Assembly (NCBI RefSeq): GCF_009909185.1
Contig: NZ_JAAAMV010000001.1
Span: 1 to 64,000 of the forward strand
Reading direction: 5' to 3'
Source of the DNA: Paenibacillus glycinis
GTDB taxonomy: Bacteria; Bacillota; Bacilli; Paenibacillales; Paenibacillaceae
Length of the DNA: 64,000 nucleotides
Each line of letters opens with the position of its first letter. Positions within the stretch are counted from its first letter, which is position 1. Made by a program: the position numbers and the translations under genes. The notes under the pieces are model-generated. The model saw nothing but the letters and a program-made list of their open reading frames with translations. It was not told the DNA's origin and did not search any database. This document shows, in pieces, positions 36,788-49,428 of the stretch.

Positions 36788-37492
36788 CTAGGGAAGCAGC
36801 TTGAAGTTCGGCATATAGCCGTGGATTCGGAACGCCCGGAATCCCTCGGCATACTGGCACCCGGCCTGCAGCCCTCTGAACTTGTCGGCGATCTCCAAGA
36901 TGTTGATCAGGTTGTGCGTCTGGTAGACGTCCATCCAGTTGAACTGGCTGGCGTGCTTCGACAAGGCCTCCTTCTTCACGGGGAAGACATCGGAGATATC
37001 GACGTACGCTTCAGGCAGGAAACCGATTCCCGCGGCCGAGGAATAGTAAAAGAGCGAAGGATTCTTCGCGATCGGCGGTTCGTCGGCGGGGATCAGCTTG
37101 CCCGGAATCGACAGCATGACCTCGCTGACGATCTTCCCGGTGACCGCATGGTCCGTGCTCGCGTCCTCGGGATAATTGGCCAGAATGACGTCCGGATTCG
37201 CCCAGCGGATCGCGTTGATGACGGCGCGCCGCGTCTCGGGCGTGTCTTGCAAGCCTTGGTCGTCGAAGCGGAGGAAACGGACTTCCGCATCCAATAACTT
37301 GGCCGCGTCCAATTGCTCCCGCTCCCGCTGCGCGGCGATCGCCTCGCGGCTCTCGTACTCGTTCGAGCCGATGTTGCCGCTCGTCGTCAAAGCGATAAAG
37401 ATGCGGTGTCCTTGCTGTTTGTACTTCAACAACGTTCCCGCGCAGAACACTTCGATGTCGTCCGGATGCGCGCCGATGGCCAATACGTTCAT
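36788..37492 (-). CDS. PIG-L family deacetylase (first copy)
   Basis: A 234-residue Zn-dependent LmbE/PIG-L family hydrolase. It starts MNVLAIGAHPDDIEVFCAGT, with the AHPDD zinc and catalytic motif at residues 8-12. The third zinc ligand is probably the His in ASTDHAVTGKI at about 112. The family removes N-acetyl groups from GlcNAc-type sugars, bacillithiol precursors or similar. It shares length and C-terminal layout (FRGLQAGCQYAEGF) with the paralogue at 51788-52495. It lies between GH51 and the GH32-like gene. The start follows an AGAGGAT site. The substrate is not evident. Confidence 0.85.
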   Translation of the reverse strand: MNVLAIGAHPDDIEVFCAGTLLKYKQQGHRIFIALTTSGNIGSNEYESREAIAAQREREQLDAAKLLDAEVRFLRFDDQGLQDTPETRRAVINAIRWANPDVILANYPEDASTDHAVTGKIVSEVMLSIPGKLIPADEPPIAKNPSLFYYSSAAGIGFLPEAYVDISDVFPVKKEALSKHASQFNWMDVYQTHNLINILEIADKFRGLQAGCQYAEGFRAFRIHGYMPNFKLLP

Positions 37493-37510
37493 GAGGATCC
37501 TCTCGCTTTC

Positions 37511-40446
<2,936 letters not shown>

Positions 40447-40457
<11 letters not shown>

Positions 40458-41679
40458 CGATGGTCTCCCCCTCGTATTCGTCGCGGCCCTCGCCGTCCGC
40501 GTCGGCCGGTCCGGCCCATATTCCCGCTCGTTCCTGCCAATGCCAATGCGGCAGCGGCCTGCTCATCGGGAGCCGAGCCCATCCCGAATCGATTCTCGCT
40601 TTCACCGCCTCCCACGACCGAATGCCGCCCGTCGCGCCGAGATGCTCGACGCTGAACGCGCCGACCGCCACCGCACCCGTCATCGTCTCCTCCGGTCCGA
40701 GACCGAGCAGGAAGCCCTTCAAGAACCCGGCGATCGTGCAATCGCCCGCTCCGGTCGTTCCTTCGACGCGGGCGCGGAAGCAAGGCGACCATAATTCCCG
40801 GTTGCGCCATTCCGCCCCGCGCAGGGCGAAGCGTTCCGAGCTGCGCAGGTAGAGCCCGGATGCGCCGAGCTTCAGCACGACCATGCCGCAGCCCATCGCG
40901 AGAAGCTGCTCGGCGAGCTCCCGGACCGTCTCCGCGGAGACGGTCTCGCACAGGTCTTCGCCGCGGCTGTCGAGCTGCTCGTACCGGTCTCGACCGACCA
41001 TCATGAGCATCTCTTCCAGGCTCGGCAGGAAGATGTCGACGTATGGAAGCGCCCGGTTCAGGATACCGGCCCAATCGGCCGAATAAGCGGCCGTTCCCCT
41101 GCCCGGCATCGCCATGTCCAGCGAGACGGTCATGCCCTGCTGCCGCGCGGCGCGCAGCATGCCGGCCAGCCGTTCGCCGCCGTCGGCGTACATCCCCTTC
41201 ATCAGCGGCGGATACCCGAAATGAAAGTGGCGCGTGCCTGCGCTTCGTTCCCAGTCGATATCCCGCTCGGAGAACGTGTCGTTCGTCCCGGGGCAATGCA
41301 GGAAGATCCGGTCCGTTCCCGGCGGATTGACGACGATCGTGTACGAGCTCGTTTCTCCCTTCGCCTGGACGATGCCCTCCGTCAGCGCCGGATGTACGTC
41401 GCCCAGCAGACGCAGCGTTAAGCTGCCGAAGAAGTCGTCGCTTACTTTCCCGACGAGGCGCACCTTCGCCCCGAGCTTATGCAGCGCGATGCCGGTGTTC
41501 GAGACGGCGCCGCCGGTGCTGAATTCCGCCGCACCGGTCTCGATCAAGCTGCCCGGCGTCAGCGTCGCGCCGCCGGGTTCTTCCGAGCCCGCGCGGAATC
41601 TCGGAATGACGTCGACGGAAATATGGCCGCATACCATGACATCGACGGCTGCCGCCGACTCCTTGCCGGATTGCGTCAT
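40447..41679 (-). CDS. PfkB family carbohydrate kinase
   Basis: A 410-residue ribokinase-type kinase, longer than the usual 300-330. The N-terminal signature is VMVCGHISVDVIPRF and the substrate-binding GGAVSNTGIALHKLGAKVRLVG is at about 56-77 (ETGAAEFSTGGAV). The anion hole and catalytic Asp are in GTTGAGDCTIAGFLKG at about 307-322. The ATG at 41679 was chosen because AAGGGAAGGGAG precedes it; a longer frame to 41784 has no support. It overlaps the isomerase start by 11 bp. It would phosphorylate a ketose or related sugar made by the isomerase. Confidence 0.88.
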
Positions 41680-41708
41680 TGTCGCCGCTCCCTTCCCTTG
41701 CTGTCCGT

Positions 41709-42611
41709 CTACTGTTTCACGTACCGGCGCCAATAGGCGACCGATTCCCGGTGGTCGGGAATGATGCTGAACTCCGACGACCACGCCTCGCGGTGATAGA
41801 TCTCGAAGATCAGCTCCGCCTCGGTCGCGCCGGACGCCTCGATGGCCGCGATGACTTGATCCGCATGGATGATGCCGATGTCGTTATAGGGCTTGGTGAA
41901 CGGCCAGTGCCGGCTGTGACCGGCTTCCGTCTGCTGCAGATGGATGATCGGCGACTCGCCGCCCAGCTCGCGGATCCAGCGGTACGGGTCGCGATCGTTC
42001 GGATGCGGCGCGTGGCCGGGATCCAGGCACAGCTTGAACGGGATGCCCGCCCCGTCGTTCAGCCTGGCGAGCAGGTCTCGCGTCTCCTCGACCGTGTTGG
42101 CGAATTCCCGCGGGATTGACATCGGCTCGAAGATCATGCAGGTCATCCCGAGCTCGCGGCAGAACCAGCTGAGCTCCTGCCAGTACCGGATGCCTTCGGC
42201 CGTCCGCTCTTCCCGGCGGACCGGATCGCCGTAGTCCGCGAAGGTCAGAATGCCGGGGTGGCCGCCGGTCATCTTGGCGCCCATCCGCGCGGAGACGACC
42301 GCGAACTTCTTGAACCAGGCCAGCCAAGCTTTGCGCTGTTTCGCGTCCGGATGCATGAAATGATTGACCCGGGTATACGAGCTGAGGAAGCTGCTCGTGA
42401 TCGACAGCTTATAATGGTCCGCGTATTTGATAATCTCTTCCGTCTGCTCTTCGACGATGTCTTCGGGCAGGTAGACGTTAAGCAGGTCCGCGACGAACTG
42501 CACGTACTTCAGCCCCATCTCCTCCGCGACGATACGGGTCCAGACTTCGGGCTCGGGATACTTGTTGTTCGCGAAGCCCATGTTGATGCCCAGCTTCAGA
42601 TTCGGCGCCAT
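41709..42611 (-). CDS. Sugar (phosphate) isomerase/epimerase, AP-endonuclease-2 type TIM barrel
   Basis: A 300-residue TIM-barrel metal-dependent epimerase or isomerase. Likely metal ligands are Glu in CMIFEPMSIP at about 163, Asp in KLCLDPGHAPHP at about 198, a His in IIHLQQTEAGHSRH and Glu in LIFEIYHREAW near 275. These fit the D-tagatose-3-epimerase/xylose-isomerase-like superfamily. The QQTEAGHSRHWPF stretch resembles enzymes annotated as erythrulose-phosphate epimerases. With the isomerase and kinase it may form a pentose or deoxyhexose pathway. GAGGGGAT precedes the ATG, which overlaps the transporter stop by 16 bp. Confidence 0.75.
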   Translation of the reverse strand: MAPNLKLGINMGFANNKYPEPEVWTRIVAEEMGLKYVQFVADLLNVYLPEDIVEEQTEEIIKYADHYKLSITSSFLSSYTRVNHFMHPDAKQRKAWLAWFKKFAVVSARMGAKMTGGHPGILTFADYGDPVRREERTAEGIRYWQELSWFCRELGMTCMIFEPMSIPREFANTVEETRDLLARLNDGAGIPFKLCLDPGHAPHPNDRDPYRWIRELGGESPIIHLQQTEAGHSRHWPFTKPYNDIGIIHADQVIAAIEASGATEAELIFEIYHREAWSSEFSIIPDHRESVAYWRRYVKQ

Positions 42612-43510
42612 GGAACGAAATCCCCTCGATTCGATGTATTCTTAGCCTTTGCGTTCGCGATCGCGACTCCTGCGGCGATGAGCGCGCCTCCGGCGATTTG
42701 CGCGAGCCGGATGGGATCGCCGAGAACGGCGTACGCGACCAGGATGGCGACGAACGGCGGAATGTTCATGTACATCGCGCTCGCCGAAGCGCCGACCTTG
42801 GAGATGCCGCGGTTCCACCAGAGGCCGGCCATCCCCTGGGCGAACAGCGCCATGACGATCAGGAGCGCCCACGGATACGAATGATCGCCGTAATGCAGAT
42901 GGCCCTGCAGCCGTTCGGCGCCCGCCGCCGGGATCATCAGCAGCGTGCCGATGAGCGTGGAATAAAGCGTCACGTCCCGGGACTTCATCGTCATGGCGGC
43001 TTTGCGGATCAACAGCACGCTCGAGGCCAGCATCGCCATGGCCAGCAGGATGAAGTAGTCCCCGCTCGAGGCGTCCGTCACGTTGCCGCCGTTCAAGACG
43101 ATGAGCGCGACGCCGGCCAGCGCGACCAGCGCGCCGAGCAGCTGGAAGCCCGTCATCCTTTCCTTCAGGAAGGCGCGCGCGAGGAATGCCGTGGCGACGG
43201 GAGACAGCGCGATGATGAGCGCCGCGTTGCCCGCGCTCGTATGCGCGAGACCGACGAAGTAGAAAATTTGGTACAGGAGCGAGCTCGTCACGCCGATCAG
43301 GATAAGCAGCGCCCATTCCTGCCGATTCGGCTTCGCAATCCCCCCGCGCCGGAGGCATACGCCGATCAGCAGCAGGCAGGTGACCGTTAATCGCAAGAAC
43401 GCGAGCAGGATGGGCGAGAACGCCGTCAGCAGATAAGCGCTGGCGACATAATTGCCGCCCCATAGCAAGGTGACGCCGAGCAGCTGGAAAACGACCGATT
43501 TGTCCGACAT
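42596..43510 (-). CDS. EamA/DMT superfamily transporter
   Basis: A 304-residue protein with ten predicted helices and two EamA repeats (about 5-140 and 150-285). It starts VVFQLLGVTLLWGGNYVASA, with the typical WG motif in helix 1, and ends in a second repeat VGASASAMYMNIPPFVAIL. DMT members export metabolites or import sugars; the L-rhamnose importer RhaT belongs to the same superfamily. Placed between a rhamnosidase and sugar-metabolism genes, a sugar role is plausible but unproven. GGAGG precedes the ATG, 12 bp after the GH78 stop. Confidence 0.85.
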   Translation of the reverse strand: MSDKSVVFQLLGVTLLWGGNYVASAYLLTAFSPILLAFLRLTVTCLLLIGVCLRRGGIAKPNRQEWALLILIGVTSSLLYQIFYFVGLAHTSAGNAALIIALSPVATAFLARAFLKERMTGFQLLGALVALAGVALIVLNGGNVTDASSGDYFILLAMAMLASSVLLIRKAAMTMKSRDVTLYSTLIGTLLMIPAAGAERLQGHLHYGDHSYPWALLIVMALFAQGMAGLWWNRGISKVGASASAMYMNIPPFVAILVAYAVLGDPIRLAQIAGGALIAAGVAIANAKAKNTSNRGDFVPWRRI

Positions 43511-43522
43511 GCCGCGCCTCCG

Positions 43523-46500
43523 CTAGTTCGTCGACTCGAACCGGTACGTTCCCGAACCCGCTTCGATTTTCCAATGATCGCGTTCCTCCGCGACCGAGAA
43601 GACGCCCTCCGCCCGCGCTGCCAGAACTCCGCTTTCCTGGAGCGAACCGCCGCCGATCTTCGGCACGTATACCGTCGCGGTCGTGTTCACGGGGATCGTG
43701 ACCGCAAGCGCGAAGCCGCCGGCCGTCTTCTCCCACTTCGACCCGATTCGGCCGCGGACGGTGTCGATCATGCCGCTGACCTGGGTCAGGTCGCCCAGCG
43801 CATAAGGCTGGATGACGCTCGTTCGGTACCCGTTCGAGACGGTCCGGATCCCCGCCAGATGCTTGTAGAACCAATCGTCGATCGTGCCGAGGAAGTAATG
43901 GTCGTAGGAGCGCGTCTCCTCTTCCCACGCCTCCCAGAACGACGTGCCGCCGACGGCCAGGCAATAGCCCCAGCTCGGGTACGTCGTTTTGTTCGCGATC
44001 TCGTACGCGAGTTCGCCAAGCCCATGCTCCGTCAACACCGGCGCCAGATACTTCGTGCCGAAGCAGCCCGTGTCCAAGTGTCCGTTCGTCCGCGTCCGGA
44101 TGTCCGCCGCCAAATTCGCGATCACGCGAGGCACGTCGGCTGCGGGCACCGCGCCGAAGGCGAGCGGGAGCACGTTCGACGTCTGGCGGTAGCCGGCTTC
44201 GATCGGCGTGCGGTATACCTGATGATCGGCATCGTAAAATTTCCCGTGCAGCGCCGTCCTCAGCCGCTCTTCCGCCGCCAGATACGCCGCGCGATCCGCC
44301 TCTTCCCCCAGCACTTCGGCGATTCTCGCCATCAGGGTGCAGGAATGGAACACGTAGGCCGTCGCCAGCAGATCGCCGCCTTCCGGCCCGATGAACGGCC
44401 CCGGAACCGCCCAATCGGCGTAGCTCTCGTCCGTGCTCGTGCCGTCGACGAGGCGATTCCATTCGTAGTGCAAGTACCGCTTCATGCCCGCGTAATGCTT
44501 CCGCATCGTCTCCCGGTCCCCGTAATACTCGTACAGCGTCCACGGGATGATGATGAAGGCCGACATCCACGCCGGCGTAGGCGTCATGTAGAGAAACGGG
44601 CCCGGCGCCGTGTGGCAGACCGCTCCGTGCTCATCCTGCGAATCCGCGATGTCCTGCACCCACTTGGAGAAGAACGCCGTCAGGTCGAGGTTCATCGTCG
44701 CGCATTCGGCGATCGCCTGCGCATCCCCCAGCCAGCCCCTCTTCTCGTGGTACGGCGTGTCGGTCGGAATGCTGTGGAAATTGTTCAGCATCGTGTCGAC
44801 CATGGCGCGGTGAATGCGGTTGAACAGCGGGTTCGAGCATTCGAAGCTGCCGATCGCTTCGACGTCGTTGTGGAAGACGAGCGCTTCCAGCTTCAGGCGG
44901 CTGATGTCGCACGAGCTCTCGATCTGGATGTAGCGGAAGCCTTTGTAGCTGAACTTCGGCTCCCAGCTCTCCTCGCCGCCGCCTTTGCAGACATAGACGT
45001 CCTCTTGCGCGTTCTCCCAGAATTGATGATCGTAGCCGCGCTTCCAGATGTCCAAGGTGCCGTCGTCGCGCAGCCGCTCGTCGTAGATCAGCTTCACGCT
45101 CGTTCCGCGCTCGGCGGTCAGCGTCAGCCTTGCCCAGCCTGCCGTTACTTTGCCGCAATCGAACACGTGGACGTTCGGCTTCGGATTGCCGATCAGACCG
45201 AACGGGACGGTCTCCACGACGCGGATCGGCGGGACGAAAGCGGCTTCGATCGCGCCTTCGTTCGGCGTCATCAGGTTAACGGGCGCCCAGTCGCCGCTCG
45301 CGAATCCGGCCGTGTCCCAGCCTTCCCGCTCGAAGCGGGCGTCGTACTTGTCGCCGTACCAGATATTGTCGTCCCGGGTCGGGCCGTCCGCCGTGCGCCA
45401 CGTTTCGTCGCTGACGATCGTGCCGCTCGTGCCGTCCGCATATTCGATCTGCAGCTGAAGCAGGAATTTCGGCTCGATCGTGCCCGTGCTCGGCTCCGGC
45501 TTGCTCAGCACGTCGCCGATCCAATCCTTCTGGTAGGCGTAATGGCCGCGCCCCAGCTCGACCCCGACGCAATTGCTCCCTTCCGTCAGGAAGGACTCGC
45601 CCTCGAACGTCAGCGCGTACGTCCGCTTCGGAAATTGCGTGTAGTCCGGCTGCAGCAGACCGTCGCCGAGGCGCTTCCCGTTCAGGCGCAGCTCGAAATA
45701 CCCGAGGCAGCAAATATGGAGGCGAGCGCGCTTCACCTGCTTCTCGACGGCGAATTCCTTCCGCAGAAGCGGCGCCGGCCCTCTTCGTTTGATACGGCCC
45801 CACGGCGCGTCGCCGTACTCCGCGACGATGACCGCCGGCTGCCCTTCGTTCCCGCCGGCTTCCTTGTACGAGGCTTGCCACGCGGCATCGGTCGAGATCA
45901 GCTCGATCGATCCGTCCTCGTACCGGAGCTCGAAGGCGGCGATGAAGCCCGCCTGTTCGCCGTCCGTAGAGGCGGCTTCGCAGGTCAGGACGTTATCCCC
46001 TTCGCCCAGCTTGGACGTGAAGTCGATGTAGGTGAAAGGGGACGTCCAGTCCTGCTTCCATCGCGCATTCTGCTTCGCGACCGTGCTGCCGTTGACGAAC
46101 AGCGTGAACGCGCCGCCGCATGTCCCGTGGAAAATCGCCTGGCGAAGCGCCTGGCGCGACGGGACGCGGATCGTTCGCCGGAAGACGACTTGCGCGTCCG
46201 CCATGGCGGGCAGCGCATGCCAGATCCACTTGCATCCCTCGAGCGGGTTGTAGCCCGAGTTGCCGCCGATCCACTTCCCCAGCCATTCTTCGGGCTGCAG
46301 CAGCCCCGTCTCGAACCAAGCCGCGGCGCTCCATTCCGAAGCGGCGTCATTGCCGTCCCAGACCATGACCTTCCAATAATAGCGTTGCCCGGACGCCAGA
46401 CGGTTTCCCGAATAGCGGATCTGCAGCGTCTCGTCGGAAGCGACTTTCCCGCTGTCCCAGACGCTCCCGACCGAACGCGCCAATCGCTCGGCGTCCGTGT

Positions 46501-46633
46501 CGACGAGGATGCGGTAGCCCGTCTGCCGCTGCGCCCGCCCGGAAGCTTCCGGTTTCCAGCTGAACAACGGTTGCTGCGTGAGGATCCCGAGCGGTTGGAA
46601 GGTATTGTCCGTCTTCAGTTCGTTGGCTATCAT
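43523..46633 (-). CDS. Alpha-L-rhamnosidase-like, GH78 (second copy)
   Basis: A 1036-residue GH78-family protein, longer than the first copy by an extra N-terminal beta domain (about 130-290, FRRTIRVPSRQALRQ). Fn3-like opening (LGILTQQPLFSWKPE, YYWKVMVWD). Catalytic barrel: acid segment DTPYHEKRGWLGDAQA at about 618-633 and base segment SFWEAWEEETRSYDH at about 895-909. No signal peptide. The ATG overlaps the stop of the GH106 gene (ATGA) after GGGGGGAT. The divergent DTPYHEKR motif (the first copy has DCPQRDERM) suggests a different linkage or aglycone preference. Confidence 0.9.
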   Translation of the reverse strand: MIANELKTDNTFQPLGILTQQPLFSWKPEASGRAQRQTGYRILVDTDAERLARSVGSVWDSGKVASDETLQIRYSGNRLASGQRYYWKVMVWDGNDAASEWSAAAWFETGLLQPEEWLGKWIGGNSGYNPLEGCKWIWHALPAMADAQVVFRRTIRVPSRQALRQAIFHGTCGGAFTLFVNGSTVAKQNARWKQDWTSPFTYIDFTSKLGEGDNVLTCEAASTDGEQAGFIAAFELRYEDGSIELISTDAAWQASYKEAGGNEGQPAVIVAEYGDAPWGRIKRRGPAPLLRKEFAVEKQVKRARLHICCLGYFELRLNGKRLGDGLLQPDYTQFPKRTYALTFEGESFLTEGSNCVGVELGRGHYAYQKDWIGDVLSKPEPSTGTIEPKFLLQLQIEYADGTSGTIVSDETWRTADGPTRDDNIWYGDKYDARFEREGWDTAGFASGDWAPVNLMTPNEGAIEAAFVPPIRVVETVPFGLIGNPKPNVHVFDCGKVTAGWARLTLTAERGTSVKLIYDERLRDDGTLDIWKRGYDHQFWENAQEDVYVCKGGGEESWEPKFSYKGFRYIQIESSCDISRLKLEALVFHNDVEAIGSFECSNPLFNRIHRAMVDTMLNNFHSIPTDTPYHEKRGWLGDAQAIAECATMNLDLTAFFSKWVQDIADSQDEHGAVCHTAPGPFLYMTPTPAWMSAFIIIPWTLYEYYGDRETMRKHYAGMKRYLHYEWNRLVDGTSTDESYADWAVPGPFIGPEGGDLLATAYVFHSCTLMARIAEVLGEEADRAAYLAAEERLRTALHGKFYDADHQVYRTPIEAGYRQTSNVLPLAFGAVPAADVPRVIANLAADIRTRTNGHLDTGCFGTKYLAPVLTEHGLGELAYEIANKTTYPSWGYCLAVGGTSFWEAWEEETRSYDHYFLGTIDDWFYKHLAGIRTVSNGYRTSVIQPYALGDLTQVSGMIDTVRGRIGSKWEKTAGGFALAVTIPVNTTATVYVPKIGGGSLQESGVLAARAEGVFSVAEERDHWKIEAGSGTYRFESTN

Positions 46634-49428
46634 TGCGCATCAATCCCCCCGCTTCTGATGGTCAACGCGGCTTTGCCGGATAAACCGGAAGGCTGCGGCG
46701 ACGCCACTTGCTGTCTTTCCTTGTGTCCGTACAGCCGCCTGTCGCGAATCTGCCTGATCTTCTCCGTGAAGTACGGCCAATTCTCCGACACGGGAGACGC
46801 CGGCTTCGGCTCGACCGCGTCCGGCGACAGCATATGGTTGATCCACAGGTTGACGACCTTGATGCGCAGGTCGTTCTCTCCCTCGCGCAGCCGGTCCGTC
46901 ACGTCCAAGCGTCTCGGAGCTTTCCAGAGAACGCCGGCGCTCTCGCCGTTCACGAAGACTTCCGCTACTTCGTGCACGCCCTCGAGCTCAAGCCGGATGC
47001 TGCTTGCCGGCGGGATCTCCGGGAGGACGATCGTCTTGTCGTAGTAAGCATGGCCGCAGTAATAGCGCGTTTCCTCGAACCGCTCCCAGGTCTCCAGCCG
47101 CGTCAGCTCGCGTTCGAAGCCCGCTTCCGGAATCCGCAGCGTCCAACCCTGCGAGATGTCCTGCAGCACGTCGACTTGTTCCGGCGCTTCCGCCAGCGTC
47201 GCGAAGTCCCCAGCCGTCTCCGGAAGCGCGTCGTCGAAGATCACGACGAACGATTGGAACGGTTCGAACGCGAGCTCGACGACCGTATCGCCGCGATGAA
47301 CGAACCGAACGGCTTCCCGCGACATCGGATCCAGCACGGCCGCGGATCGGCCGCCGTATTTGAACGTCATCCGCGCCTTCCGCTCTTCCCCGGACACGTT
47401 GGCGACGAAGTACAGGCGGCCGCTCTCCAGGATCCGATGCGCGTAGCCGATCGTTTGCGCGGCTAGATCCGGCTCTCCGGCTTCGCCGATCTCTTCGATC
47501 GCGACGACGGGAACCTGCGCCTCCCGCAGACGCGCGATCACCCCGTCTTCGCCGGCGACCCGGATCGTCTTCCCTTTGCCGACCGGATGCCACTCCTCGC
47601 CGCGGTCGTCGAACAAAGCGTCCATCAGCTGCCCGAGGCGCTCGTTGTTCGCTTCCCGGCCGACATAACCCGGCACCGTCCGCGGACGATCCCCGACGGC
47701 GATCAATACGCCGCCCTCGCGCACGAACGCCAGGAGACGGACAGCCGTATCGAGCGGCAGCCGGGCGACCTTCGGCAGGATGATCGTCCGATACCGGTTC
47801 GCGCCGAGCGCCATCCCCTGCTCCGTCATGCGCGACAACGCCGTCACGGCTTCGTCGTTCAGGAAGTCGAACGCATAGCCGGCCTTCTGTACCCGGTCGA
47901 CCAGCGTCTTGCCGATATGCTCCTCCAGCTTCATCGCCATATGCAGCTCCGCGAGCGGCATGGAAGACCAGACGTCGGCCTGCGGCAAGTAGATGGCGGT
48001 CTCCGCATAGCTGTCGCCGGCCTGCAGGAACGCGGATACCGAATGAATGTAGGCGGACAGAATCGGATAGTATTCCCACCACGTGTTGTTGTGCGAGATA
48101 AAGGAGGACGCGTAGAATGCCCAACCGGGTTTTCCCGCCGATTCCGGCGAATAGGAGTAGCCGTGATTGACGATTTGATTGATGCCGTCGAGGAATACCG
48201 CGTCGACCGCCGCTTTCATCATTTCCAGCGTTTCCATGAACCGCGGCGTCCGGAGCCAGGTGAACGTCTCGTTCGTGATCACGTTGCGCCCGTAGACATG
48301 GCCCGCGGACGATGCGAGCCGCCGATGAACGGCGTTCACCTCGTACTTGTCGTTCGCGCCGAACGTCTCGCCTTCCGGATAATCCGCCGCCGCGTACGCT
48401 TGCAGGATATCGCCCCACGTGCCATGCGCCTGGATGCGGGTTTTCGCCCCGCGCGAATGGCTCCAATCGGTGAAGTTGCGAAAGAAATTTTCGATCGTCA
48501 GCTCCGAGAACGTGCGGTAATAATCGTAGCGGATGTCCCCCGTCGCTTCGCCGATCTGGCCCCACAGGGCGGGCATGAAGGGAGTCAAATCGTATCCTCT
48601 GCGCGCCAGGAATTCCTCCGGCAGGATCTTCGTCCAGTTGTTGCCGCCCAGCTCGATCGAGTCGCAGAAGAAGGCGCGGACGCGCCCTTGGCCCAGCTTC
48701 TCGATCAGCGGGTCGCCGAATTGCGCGAAGTAAAAGTCCGAGACGTCTTTGCGGCAGTGGTCGATGGCGTAGCCTTCCATGCCCGGCGCAGGGATGCCGA
48801 CCTGCTGCTTATACATGTTCGTGATGAAGACGTAGATTTTCCAATGGCCTTCCGGAATGCTCACCTTGTTCATCCGGTGGCCCCAGGGCCAACCGTGAAG
48901 CCAGGTCGCGTCCAGGTATGCCGCGAGATCCGTCAACGTATCGGGCACGATCGCTCCGTTCTCGAACTTGCCCATCACGGCATGGCAAGGATTGCCCGGC
49001 AGAATCGTGGTGAAGTCCATCTCGTATTCCGTGGGTCCGACGAGGTCGATCTGATAAGGAATGAGAATTTCCGGCGCCATGTCGTACGGAACGAACGGAC
49101 CTCCGAAAGGCCAGCCCGAGCAGAGCGTCAAGTCGACGAACAGCCCGAGCCGTTCGGCTTCCGACAGCGCGTAGTCCAACATCTCGAAAAAGTCGGGCGA
49201 ATAATAAGCGCGATTCCGAATGCCCTCCGCTTCGGAATCCTCCTGCAGCGGATAGGTGATCTGGATCTCGACGCCGCCGAGCCCCGCCTCCCGCATATGC
49301 GCGAGCTCGCGGCTGACCTGCTCGCGCGTCACCGCCGCCCCGTACCACCACCAGCGCGTGAACCCCTTCGCTTCGACGGGCGGGTGCAGCAGCATGTTCC
49401 GATATACGTCCATGCGCGAGCCGCTCAT
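46630..49428 (-). CDS. Alpha-L-rhamnosidase-like glycosidase, GH106 family
   Basis: A 932-residue protein. GH106 features are the N-terminal GFTRWWWYGAAVTREQVSREL, then MREAGLGGVEIQITYPL, GLFVDLTLCSGWPFGGP at about 95-111, and DSIELGGNNWT at about 265. A C-terminal domain (about 720-900) is a galactose-binding-like beta sandwich (YYDKTIVLPEIPPASSIRLE). GH106 members are calcium-dependent inverting rhamnosidases acting on RG-II-like or RG-I-like side chains. No signal peptide. The ATG overlaps the PLP-enzyme stop (ATGA) and GGAGG lies upstream. With two GH78 genes this makes three rhamnosidase-type enzymes in the locus. Confidence 0.85.
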   Translation of the reverse strand: MSGSRMDVYRNMLLHPPVEAKGFTRWWWYGAAVTREQVSRELAHMREAGLGGVEIQITYPLQEDSEAEGIRNRAYYSPDFFEMLDYALSEAERLGLFVDLTLCSGWPFGGPFVPYDMAPEILIPYQIDLVGPTEYEMDFTTILPGNPCHAVMGKFENGAIVPDTLTDLAAYLDATWLHGWPWGHRMNKVSIPEGHWKIYVFITNMYKQQVGIPAPGMEGYAIDHCRKDVSDFYFAQFGDPLIEKLGQGRVRAFFCDSIELGGNNWTKILPEEFLARRGYDLTPFMPALWGQIGEATGDIRYDYYRTFSELTIENFFRNFTDWSHSRGAKTRIQAHGTWGDILQAYAAADYPEGETFGANDKYEVNAVHRRLASSAGHVYGRNVITNETFTWLRTPRFMETLEMMKAAVDAVFLDGINQIVNHGYSYSPESAGKPGWAFYASSFISHNNTWWEYYPILSAYIHSVSAFLQAGDSYAETAIYLPQADVWSSMPLAELHMAMKLEEHIGKTLVDRVQKAGYAFDFLNDEAVTALSRMTEQGMALGANRYRTIILPKVARLPLDTAVRLLAFVREGGVLIAVGDRPRTVPGYVGREANNERLGQLMDALFDDRGEEWHPVGKGKTIRVAGEDGVIARLREAQVPVVAIEEIGEAGEPDLAAQTIGYAHRILESGRLYFVANVSGEERKARMTFKYGGRSAAVLDPMSREAVRFVHRGDTVVELAFEPFQSFVVIFDDALPETAGDFATLAEAPEQVDVLQDISQGWTLRIPEAGFERELTRLETWERFEETRYYCGHAYYDKTIVLPEIPPASSIRLELEGVHEVAEVFVNGESAGVLWKAPRRLDVTDRLREGENDLRIKVVNLWINHMLSPDAVEPKPASPVSENWPYFTEKIRQIRDRRLYGHKERQQVASPQPSGLSGKAALTIRSGGIDAQ

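Noticed and set aside
43574-47044. 1156-codon open frame on the plus strand opposite the GH78 and GH106 genes
   Set aside because: It is exactly antisense to two genes with clear family motifs, Arg/Val/Asp-rich without domains, and typical of GC-rich codon bias. Similar long frames opposite other genes (for example 33414-35033, 37313-39226, 47587-49527) were dismissed for the same reason.
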